Assembly (NCBI GenBank): GCA_905221605.1
Contig: CAJNDS010002455.1
Span: forward strand, 301,467-348,966
DNA: 47,500 nt
Origin: Symbiodinium natans
Lineage: Eukaryota > Sar > Dinophyceae > Suessiales > Symbiodiniaceae
Reading direction: 5' to 3'
Part shown: one piece after another, positions 9,607-19,800 of the stretch
How the letters are laid out: each line of letters starts with the position of its first letter
How positions within the stretch are numbered: the first letter of the stretch is position 1
Made by a program: the position numbers and the translations under genes
The notes under the pieces: model-generated
Told to the model about the DNA's origin: nothing
Seen by the model: only the letters and a program-made list of their open reading frames with translations
Database searches by the model: none

Positions 9607-10742
9607 AGCTGACATCCGGAGCAGCCGGGAACCTGGCACCACCTAAACCCCAACCCCACAACCCACAACCCACAACCCACAACCCACAACCCACAACCCA
9701 CAACCCACAACCCACAACCCACAACCCTAAACCCTAAACCCCACAACTGTAAACCCTAAACCCTGAACAATAAAACCTGAACCCTAAACCCGAAACCCTA
9801 AACCCTAAACCGTAAACCCTTATCCCTAAACCTTATGCATCAGCCACTCCACCCTCAACGCTTAACCCTCAACGCTCTGAGTTGGCGGGAACTCGCGTAA
9901 GGGTTTCGGGTTTCGGGTTTCGGGTTTAGGGTTTAGGGTTTAGGGTTTAGGATGTAGGGGGGATTCGCTCGTTCTCCCATCTTGTGTAGGGCTTTCGATT
10001 CTGCCTTAGGCATCGTTCAGTAGTATTCTTTCACAGTTGCACAAAAAAACGGTTCAAATCGCAAGCAGCTTCAAGCCTTCTCCTACTTCTAGGGCTCTTG
10101 AGGTTTAGGGTTTAGGGTTTAGGGTTTAGGGTTTAGGGTTTAGGGTTTAGGGTTTAGGGTTTAGGGTTTAGGGCCGCAGGCCGTTCCTCGGAACCAGATG
10201 TGATGACCCACTGGGTCCACACTGCTCGAAGGGCCTTGCGTGCTGCTGTGGTTGGGCGTACCGCGGCCCTTCTGGGGCCCCTAAAACCCTTGCGGAGACC
10301 CCTCCAAATTCCAAAGCTCGGGGGTTTAGGGTTTAGGGTTTAGGGTTTAGGGTTTAGGGTTTAGGGTTTAGGGTTTAGGGTTTAGGGTTTAGGGTTCAGG
10401 GTTTAGGGTTTAGGGTTTAGGGTTTAGGGTTTAGGGGTTCCGCAGTTCAGGGTTTTGGGGTTTCAGAGGTGTTCGAGGCCCCTGAGCCGTACTGCAAGGG
10501 GACACTTTTTTTCGTAAGCCACCCCAAAACCTAACAAACCCTCGATCGCAACCCCCAACCCCCAGCATTAAACCCCAAAAGCCCTCAAACCCTAGACCTC
10601 TAAACTAAGCCTCAGAGCCCTCAACCCACAACACTAACCCTCAACCTCTATACCCCTAAACCCTAACCCCCTAAACCCCTAAGCTCTAAGGCCCCTAAAC
10701 CCCTAAACCCTAAGCCCCTAAAGGACCAACCACCGACATGAG
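9607..10742. repeat. Telomere-variant arrays, no clear gene
   Basis: Homogeneous CCCACAA heptamers at 9655-9729, C-type units to 9835, a coding-like patch ending at a GTAAGG donor near 9896, G-type arrays at 9915-9952, 10104-10170 and 10320-10437, then degenerate C-type units 10505-10725. Ends GACATGAG. Confidence 0.55.
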
Positions 10743-10819
10743 GCCGACCCCAAGCCAAAGTGGCCCCTGGCATTGGCGCGACCCGCGCTGTGGGAGGGGT
10801 CCGAGCACTCAGGCAGAGG
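10743..10819 (+). CDS. Internal exon, unknown gene
   Basis: ACATGAG| then 25 codons and two bases (ADPKPKWPLALARPALWEGS, EHSGR), then G|GTTTCAGGG into repeats. Confidence 0.48.
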
Positions 10820-12328
10820 GTTTCAGGGTTTAGGGTTTAGGGTTTAGGTTTGAGGGTTTGAGGGTTTGAGGGTTTGAGGGTTTGAGGGTTTGAGGGTTTC
10901 AGGCTTTCAGGGTTTCAGGGTTTCAGGGTTTCGGGGTTTCAGGGTTTCAGGGTTTCACGGTTTGAGGGTTTCAGGGTTTCAGGGAAAGAGGGTTTGAGGG
11001 TTTAGGGTTGAGGGTTTTGAGGGTTTTGAGGGTTTGAGGTTATGAGGGTTTGAGGGTTTTGAGGGTTTGAGGGTATGAGGGTTTGGAGGGAGGGTTTGAG
11101 GGTTTGAGGGTTTGAGGGTTTGAGGGTTTGAGGGTTTGAGGGTTTGAGGGTTTGAGGGTTTTTGAGGGTTTGAGGGTTTGAGGGTTTGAGGGTTTGAGGG
11201 TTTGAGGGTTTGAGGGTTTGAGGGTTTGAGGGTTTGAGGGTTTGAGGGTTTGAGGGTTTGAGGGTTTGGAGGGAGGGTTTGGAGGGAGGGTTTGGAGGGA
11301 GGGTTTGGAGGGAGGGTTTGAGGGTTCGAGGGTTTGAGGGTTCGAGGGTTTGAGGGTTTGAGGGTTTGAGGGGTTTGAGGGTTTGAGGGTTTGAGGGTTT
11401 GAGGGTTTGGGGGTTTGAGGGTTTGGGGGTTTGGGGGTTTGGGGGTTTGGGGGTTTGGGGGTTTGAATGGGGGTTTGGGGTTTGCAGGTCGAGTTTCGGC
11501 CTTGGGCGGGGGAGGGGGGGGGCGGGGGTGCTTCATGTTTGTTTCCCTCCTCCCCCCACCATCCCAGGTTAGGTTGGCGATGTTTTTGATGGTTTTCGAA
11601 GGGGTTTTCGGGCTTTGCGCTGGGCTTTTTCTGGGGTGTGAAGTCAGCCTGCTGCTAAAGACCCTCCCTGTCCCCAAACCCTCAAGCCCTAACACCCCTG
11701 AAAAACCCTAAAAACCTGAACCCCTAAAGCCCTGCAAGCCCTCAAATCCGAAAAACCCTCAACCCTAAACCCTAAACCCTGAACACCCCTACAGCCCTAA
11801 AAGCTCTCATATCCGAAATCCTAGAAATCCCAAGCCGTCGCATCCTGAAAGCCTTGCAGCCTTCCGACTGAACATGCCAAGCTCCCTACGCGGAGCTTCA
11901 CGTGCGACCCCCCACCCTAAACCCCAAACCCCAAACCCCAAACCCCAAACCCCAAACCCCAAACCCCAAACCCCAAACCCCAAACCCCAAACCCTAAACC
12001 CCAAACCCTAAACCCTAAACCCGAAACCCTAAACCCTACACCCTACACCCTAAACCCTACACCCTAAACCCTAAACCCTACACCCCCCCTCAAGCCCGAA
12101 ACCCAAAAGCCCTGAAGCCTCAACCCTCAACCGAGGTTGGACCCTCCTCAGTCCTTGTCGCGTCCTGAGTCCACTTAGGGCTTAGGGTCTAGGTTTAGTT
12201 TAGGGTTTAGGGTTCAGGTCTTAGGAAGTTAGGGTTTCGAGGTTTCGGGGCTTAGGCAGAATTCGGGGTTTCGGGACTCAGGGGTTTAGGGGTGTGCGGG
12301 TGGAGGGTTGAGGTTGGGGGTGCAGCAG
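10820..12328. repeat. TTTGAGGG octamer satellite and C-type arrays
   Basis: An octamer array TTTGAGGG with GGAGGG interruptions fills about 10846-11475, the longest G-type block here. After unique sequence (11490-11660) come degenerate C-type units, a CCCCAAA heptamer run (about 11925-12000), CCCTAAA/CCCTACA to 12085, and G-type units 12165-12320. Ends GCAGCAG. Confidence 0.6.
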
Positions 12329-12436
12329 AGTTCAGGCGCTTCTTGTCCCTGGATGGGGGGCTACAGGGTCAGCGCCGCTTTTGGCGGTCACGACCTCTTG
12401 ACACCGCCCGTGCTTGGTTGCGTGCTTTGCCTTGAC
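12329..12436 (+). CDS. Internal exon with GTGAGT donor, unknown gene
   Basis: GCAGCAG| then 36 codons in phase 0-0 (SSGASCPWMGGYRVSAAFGG, HDLLTPP...), ending CTTGAC|GTGAGTGC. The sequence after the donor would read VSAAFG again, so the 3' part of the exon is echoed across the splice site. Confidence 0.48.
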
Positions 12437-13075
12437 GTGAGTGCGGCTTTCGGCACTCCAGATCAGCTGTTGGGAGGCACAAAGTCGCCGCCCGTACAAC
12501 GTATCTGCCCCGTAAACCCCGAAACCCTTGAACCTTTAAACCATAAAAATCCCTAAGCCGATAATCCCCTGAACCGAAACCCGAAACCCCTAAAGCCCCT
12601 AAAGCCCTAAACCCTGAACTTTAAATCCGTAAAGTCTAAAACTGTAAAAACTAAGACCCTGAACTCTGAAACCCTGCACCCTAAACCCCCTTCTGAACCC
12701 CGAAACCCCTTAAGCCCCCTAACCCCTAAACCCTAAATCCGAAGCCCAAAAACACAAAGCTCCTAAGCCCGGTTCCCCGACATTTTTAGCTTCTAAACCA
12801 CTAAAACCCTAATTTCTAAAACCCTAGCCCCTAACCCCTACTAAACCCCCTAACCCCCCTTATCCCATGTAATCTCCCTAAACCTTAAACCCCCAAAACC
12901 CTAAGTTCTAAACCCTAAGCCCTAAGCCCTAAACTCCTAAACCCTAAACCCTAAACCCTAAAGCCTAAACCCTGAACCCGAAACCCTAAACCCTAAACCC
13001 TACACCCTACACCCTACACCCTAAACCCTAAACCCTAAACCCAAAGCCCCCCCCCCCCCCCCCACAACCCGCCAG
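12437..13075. repeat. Degenerate CCCTAAA region with C-run
   Basis: Mostly CCCTAAA/CCCGAAA/CCCCTAA variants, a C-run near 13047-13063, ending ACCCGCCAG. Confidence 0.55.
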
Positions 13076-13125
13076 GTCTGCGACCTCCGGGCCCTCTCAG
13101 GGTGCGGTCGCCGTCCTGGCCTCGG
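13076..13125 (+). CDS. Internal exon just before the LTR element's intron
   Basis: CCCGCCAG| then 16 codons plus two bases (VCDLRALSGCGRRPGL; a second open frame reads SATSGPSQGAVAVLAS), ending G|GTTTAGGG. The retroelement begins 57 bases into the following intron-like repeat. Confidence 0.45.
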
Positions 13126-13182
13126 GTTTAGGGTTTAGAGTTTAGGGTTTAGGGTTTAGGGTTTAGGGTTTAGGGTTTAGGG
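13126..13182. repeat. TTTAGGG array targeted by the LTR element
   Basis: About eight TTTAGGG units directly after the exon; interrupted at 13183 by the retroelement. Confidence 0.85.
13178..13182. repeat. Target-site duplication TAGGG, left
   Basis: The five bases before the left LTR are TAGGG, part of a perfect TTTAGGG array (13128-13182). They match the five bases after the right LTR. The target being itself repetitive weakens the test, but the length fits LTR-element integrases. Confidence 0.8.
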
Positions 13183-13469
13183 TACGGGGGGACAACCAGG
13201 GAAGGAAACCAACTCCCCTAATCGCCCTGAACCTATATTCCCCAGATCGAACCAAGAAACAAACGAGAACACGGATAAGAGCAACCCAGGGGGGAAGGAA
13301 AGGGGGAAGGAATCCACACCCTTACCAAACCCTAAGAACCCAGGCACTACTTTTTGAACTTGTGGCTTTCTGTTCAAGCCCATCTTGAGCCAAACATGTT
13401 ATCCGGGTTCATTAACCCTTCCAACTCTCAACACTAACTCTTTTCTACAATACCAGTTGCAGCTCCGCA
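13183..13469 (-). repeat. 3' LTR (left copy)
   Basis: 287 bp, apparently identical to 21738-22024. In element orientation it begins TGCGGAG and ends CCCCGTA, so the termini are TG...TA, close to the usual TG...CA. It is preceded in element sense by the purine run at 13470-13477. It contains the spliced-leader-like segment 13384-13406 and a short ORF (13177-13383) starting just after it. Confidence 0.95.
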
Positions 13470-13477
13470 CTCCCCCT
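13470..13477 (-). promoter_or_regulatory. Polypurine tract for plus-strand priming
   Basis: In element sense AGGGGGAG abuts the TG start of the 3' LTR, as expected of the RNase-H-resistant primer for second-strand synthesis. Next to it (13479-13496) the 8-bp palindrome TCCTAGGA occurs twice, separated by TT, and could form a hairpin. Confidence 0.8.
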
Positions 13478-13840
13478 GTCCTAGGATTTCCTAGGACACA
13501 TTGGAGGTGCAGATCTTTGGCCAAAAACTGCCATTAGGGCAGCAGCCAGCTGCTTGAAATGCACAATATGGTTTTACGTCTACCAGGACGAAATTATAGC
13601 ACATTGGCTAAATCCACTAACCATAGAGAATCTTTTTTCACCATGATCCTCTCATCACTGAAGACTCCTTGGCCTTCTTCACCACAAACCGTGGTCTTCG
13701 CTACGCGAAAAGCTACTGACTTCTACTATCAGGGATTTCCATACCCTTAATAGTAACCACCACATTTGTCAGCACATTGGCTGTTCCAGCGCACCTGTCT
13801 CCAGAAAGAGAAAAACCATCCCTTCATCCATACCATCCAA
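13478..13840 (-). other. 3' untranslated region of the LTR element
   Basis: About 360 bases between the stop codon of the large ORF and the polypurine tract. I see no pol remnants or second ORF in element sense; short ORFs on either strand have no family resemblance. Confidence 0.6.
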
Positions 13841-16800
13841 TCACTTCTTTTTCCGATTGTTGGCAATCTTGAGGTGAAGTTGCAGCAGAATATACTCCAG
13901 GTCCGAAACTGTAAGGACAGGATCCTGTACGCCCCTTTGAATTGAGGATACCAATCCTTCTCTCTTTGCGTCCTCAATCGCCTGGCACGATTGACCCAGC
14001 TCTGCATTCACAGCTGTAGACGCTTGCGCATCCCCATCAGGAGGACGATCCTTTTCCTCAGGACCTTTCACCACCACCACTTCTCCCTTTTTGGGACTCT
14101 GACTTTTCTCCTTCTTCTTCGCCTTTCCACCGACGTTTGACTTTGTGCGCATTTTCGAGGCTGTTTCCCCTGCAGAAACCGCCGCATTGGATGATGATCC
14201 ACCCTTCTCAATGGTCGCCGGCATCTTCTTCGGCTTTGGAACCAGGAGAGTGTAAGGATCTTCGATAACTGCAGTTTTCCTCTTCTTTTTAACCTTTTTT
14301 GCCTCCTCCTCAACGGCAACCTCCGTCTCAGAAGTCTCAACCACCTCCTTTTCGGCAGGAATATCCTTGCTGGACTCCCTTTCTAGGGACCTCTTCTTGC
14401 CCCTTTTGGGATCTTTTTCTTCTTCCACGTTGGCTCGCTCGAACCATATCCTCAGGTCATTGACCCATTCTTCCACCTCCTCGAGCGAAACCTCATACGA
14501 CTTCACTACTTCGTGAAGTTCCAGCACGGACAACATATCGGTGGTCCACGAAACCCATTCTCTATCCATCTGGTCAGCATCTCCATTGAACTTCAGGAGT
14601 TTGAACAGTGGATCCGCCTCTGCTCGAGCCAAATCTGTTTTGCCATTCGACAGAAATGAAATCGCTTCCATCAACAGTTGCGACATTTTGGTGTCATCGT
14701 CATAAGTCATGGAATACTCCTCACCATCATCGAACTGTTCAGGAGAGATCTCCTCTTCCCCACCTTTTGCACCAGAACTTCTCCTTGGACCATCCCTTGG
14801 GGGCGTCCTCGGAGACCTTGGCCTCTGTTCATTCAGCGGATCACCATGCTCAAAAACACACCTGTCACCATAACGACACTTCCCAGACTGAGCAAACTGA
14901 ATGCACCTCACACCAGTTGCATCATGCGAGAACGCACACTTCTTTCCAGCGAAATAGGGTCTCCCCGCCACATAGTATTTGCACCAATACGAATGCAGCA
15001 CCACATCATCTTCTGAATGGATGAATTTGCAGTCTTCACCAAATTTGCAGCGATCTTTTCCCTTACTGAACCAATAGCAGAAGCCTTTCTTCCTCTTCTC
15101 CAAGCGCTCCGCCTCGAACCGGTCCATAGGGCGATTCTGCTCTACATGAACATTGCCATGTGCCTGAGAACTGCTCCCTTCACCCCAGGTGCTATCAGTA
15201 TTTGATGCTTGGAGTACAGCTGGAAAACCTGGCCTTGGTCCTACCACCTTCATAATTGGTTTTCCGCCAGCTCCTGAGCCACGCTGAGACGATCCAAAAA
15301 CATTGAACTTCTTCATGAAGGCTTTCCTAGTGCCGATCTTCTGCACCCTTTTGATTGGACGCTTCATTGCTCCAACCTTGCATCCAGATACGTTCAAACG
15401 ACACAACCTCCTATACCCAGCTCTATATCCCTTTTTCCAAAGAGCCATAAGAATTTTAGAGGCAGTAACATTCTCCACCTCTACCTTTTCCAACGATCCC
15501 TCTCTTCCCGGAACAAACCCATCCATATCTGAAGACCTTTCCATCTTTTTTGACACCACTTCGTCGAGGTAGTCTTCAGAGATCCAGGGTAAGTTCCTCT
15601 TAGAGGAAGGATTGTCACCATTGTTTGGTCCTTCACCAGGATACCCCTTTGTGCTGTAAAAGATCTTACCAGTAGTGCGGTCCTGCGTAGAGAAATTGGA
15701 AGCAACGCGAGAGTACACTGACCACAAGAAAATCCTTGTGCCCGCCAGTCTTGACGACCCACTGGATGTCTCCTCTTCCGGCGAGACTTCTGGCGCTTTG
15801 CCATCCCTTCCAGTGTCACCAAGTGTCTCACCTCCAGCATCTTCAATGGGAATAAGGGATTCATTGTTCCCTTGATCTAGTACCGCATCTTGTTGATCGG
15901 GGATCTCCAGCACCATTCCTGTAGGATCCACTTCCTCATCAGCATCGTCGTCCATTCTTCTCCAGAGAACCTCCAATTGATCAGCGCAAGTCGCCGCCTG
16001 AAGGAACTCCATCATTTGGTCCCTCCCGTGCTGCCAGAGAAATTCGGAATTCACCACTGTCCCTTGGCCTCCTAGTCTAAGGAATGGAGCGACCAGATTG
16101 GCTACCCTTGCCATAAGTTCCACATGAACTTCCATGCCTGGACTGCGACTCCAATCATAGGCTATTGCCTCCATAGCAGTTCCAAACTTTTCAGTATTTC
16201 TGAATTCCTTTTCCAGGCCAGGAGAAAGCAGTGCACCCATCACCGAAAGAGGATAATTTCCCACCACCGGCAAGCACGGATCTTCATGGAACGAATGATG
16301 CAAAACACCGTAGTGTCCTTGATCTCTCCTTTCAAAAAGGAGTCTCCCAGTATTCAACTGGGCATTCAGTTCATCCACTTGAACCATTTCAGCACATATT
16401 CTCTGTGCCGCAGTCGCTATTGCCGACCAGAGAGCACGATCTGCCAACCCACGACGCATAACCCACATAGTTGTCGCCGACTGAATCAGTGTACCAGGGT
16501 CATATGCCATGACCACCAATGCACCATCATCCATTCTCTGATCAGTATCATCTTCCAATGCCAGGTTCAAATCCTGTTCGCTTGCACCTTCAGATGACAT
16601 GCTAATAACCAAGTTTCGATCCATTTTATTGGATCCCTTCTGATAGTCCTTGTGCCCCACAGGCAACTTGCCGACAGCAACCTTCCAATAAATCCGAGTC
16701 AGAAGACCTTTAACCAGCAATTGCTGAGGAACATTCTTCACCGGACGAACATCCAATGTCTTCGCACCATCACCACGGAGTTCATTGCTCCCACCTTCTC

Positions 16801-19800
16801 CTTCGTTTTGGTCAGTCTCCTCGCCAGGAATTTGCACTGATCCTTCCAGCGCCGTCTCCTGTCCAGCCACTTCTTGCCCAGGAAGAACTTGAGCGCCTTC
16901 AGATACATTCACCTGTCCAGCAACACCTTGCCCAGGTAGAACCTCATCCGTGGAGCCCACCGCCCGCGAACCAACTATAACTGAGCCATCCCTTGCTCTT
17001 TTTTGAGACTGTTCAGTTCGACGAGAAGGTTGTGGTAGCGAAAAAACTTGAGAAGTCACTTCTTGGCGGGTCTCCCCCCGCGACGCTTTGTCGCGTTCTT
17101 CGCCAAGGTGAACCGATTTTTTCTGCCCGTCATTGGGGCCGGAAGAACCACCCATCGGAACATTGCCACGAATCGCAGTTCTCTGTGAATCCCTTTCTTG
17201 CAAAAGGATTTCCCGCACGCGTTGCACAGCATTGGTCTCTTCCTCGCTTGAATCGCTTGAGGAATCGGCGTAAGAAACCAAAGCCTCCGCCTGATCATCA
17301 TCGTCCACCACATCTGCCCACGCTCTGCTGAACCGATACGACAACCCACCACGAGGCTTCAGTTCCAGTGGTTTTGGTTTCTCCACCACTTCCGCCGGTT
17401 GCGCTCGTCGCTGTGAACGAGAGCGTGGCACCTGTCGCACCTGTTTTTTGTCCAGCAAGGGCCTTCCCCTTTTCACAGGGTTTGATATTGACCGATATTT
17501 TTTTGTTGGTGGGTTCACCGGTGGCATTCCAACTCCCACCAATTTCAGCTTCTGTACGCACAGTGGAGACCTCTGCGCAAGCGTCCAAGCGTCACGGTAC
17601 TTGACCTTATCAAAAAGCTCCCTATAGGAGCCTCTCGGCATCGTTTTTGCACCGGAGCCTTCAGCTTCACGCATCTGAGTGAGGGTTCTCACCGCCTCTC
17701 TTCCAGCTTCCTTGCTTCCAGAAGATTGTTGTACCCGTACAGATGCATCGGAAGGGACTGCTTTTTCTGGTCCCTCCGGACGATATCGGACGCCTCCCAC
17801 CAATCGTAGGATTTTGCATGCTGTCACCTTGTTGATCCCTTTTTCAAGCAGATCTTCCACAAAGATGAACTCCTGCAGGTCCGACACGGTGCTCACGCCA
17901 AGAGTAATCATCACCTCACTTACATGAGGGGTATACACCCAAAGGTGGTTATTGCGAGCCATCCAATTTTCAATTGGCTCCTCTGGATCCTGAAGCAGAG
18001 TACCAGTGGACTCAGCCACCGAATTCTTTTGTTCATCAGCCTCTTCTTCATCCAGAATACCCTTTTCACCATCTTTTTGTGACACATTGGTCATTTGCAG
18101 CGCTTTTGGTGCCGAGGAGGACGAAGATTCTGCTCCCCCACTTACCGGTGGTTGAAAAGCGTTCCTGTCGGGAATCTCCAATCCTCTTCCCCTTTGAAAT
18201 GACACATGGTTCGCCACATTCACCAGATGCTTCAATTGGGTCAGCCGGTCTTCAGACATCTCTTCGTGAGAATACTTGCAGCCAAATCGCACACGACATC
18301 TCCCTTTGAGATAGTAGTCGAAACAGCAATGGTGGAACACCGCGTCCCTTAGTGCCTTCCTGGAAGCATTGTCCCAAGATTTGCCAGGCTCCCAAGTCCC
18401 TTCCAATGCCATGTCATCGTCGTGGAGATACCTGCACGCAGTCCCATATTTACAACCACCTTGATTGTAATACAGACACAGCCGTTTCTTCGTTTCACCC
18501 AGCGTAGGCTCACCTTTTGATGTCCCTTTGCCATAGTTGTACTGGGCACGGAAGGCCGAATCCTCCCGCTCCTGCTGCACCTCATCCACTGTACCTTCAT
18601 CAGTTGGAGGGCCACCGATGTCCCCATCCTCGTCACCAGCTTTTTGGCTGTTCTTTGGCTCAGTTGGCTCTCCTTCAGGCCACCCTTCACCGTAACGACG
18701 ATGTTCATAGGAACACCCATCTCCATTTCGACACCTCCCTTGATTGAAGAACTTGCACAGCTTACTGTGTCCAGGTGACACAGTCTTCGGAGTCGTGTGA
18801 GCCTTTTTGTACTGATCAGGATCCATGTAGGCTTCCATTGGCCTGTTTTCCCTCTTACTCATCTCCTCGATTGCACCATCAAGCTCTTGCAGAAATCGCT
18901 TGGTATCCAACCACAGCTCGTTCCAAAGCTCATCTTTCCCTTTGCTCAGCAACATTGCCACCGTTTCACCCACGACTGGTCCACTAAATCTTCTTTTCTT
19001 GCGTGCCAGTTCGTAGAGCGCGTTGTGGTACTGCTTCCGGGAAAAAGTGGTTGTTTTTTCCGAACCTGCACGTTCTGTCTCCTCAGGCTTCCAACCATCA
19101 CCTAGCAAGATGTTGTATGCGCTCCGAGCCTCAACGTTCAGGAATGTATGATCTGCGATACACTCCACAATCACGTCCATTGGACGACTCAGCAACATCC
19201 CCGTGATTTTGCCCACATAGTCATTATCTATTGTTTCATCTTCCAGGAGATTTTGATAGATCTTTTCTCCATAGAGCTGTTTCTGCTCAGCCTCCTCTTG
19301 TTCCTTAGAGGATGCTTTTGACTCGGCAAACCACTCGCGAGACTGCTGTTCTTCCGACTTCCAGTCCCATTGACCATCGGAACCTTTGTACCATTGACCA
19401 GTCTGCCATGAGCCTGTCCACCATGTACCCCAGCCGCTGTCTTTCCATTTGCGCAGCGTCGAAGAGGAATCCTCCTCGTCCTCTTCCAAAACCAGAAAGG
19501 TGTCCAAGATTATGGTACCATCATCTTCCACTCGTTTCACTGTTCCATTGACAGTATCACCAAATTTGAACTGATGTACATTGTTCCCTTCTGCAGGAAC
19601 CAATACATTCATATCACCATGGTCCAAAAAGGCTCCATACCCATTGATGCAGCGCACTAGACCAATGATCTCATCTCCCTCCTGATAGCAATGTTCCCCA
19701 GGTGATTCCAAAGCTCCCGCTCGGGCCACTTTCTTTGCATGCCTCTCTGTATCATCGGCTCCTGGCACATCCTTTATTTCCACCTTTGGGTCACACTGCT

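Noticed and set aside
9655-9746. Minus-strand ORF of VVGCGLW repeats
   Set aside because: Translation of the CCCACAA heptamer run.
10979-11695. 238-aa proline-rich ORF on the minus strand
   Set aside because: It is the translation of the TTTGAGGG octamer array (Lys-Pro-Ser-Asn-Pro-Gln-Thr-Leu repeats), with no non-repetitive coding part.
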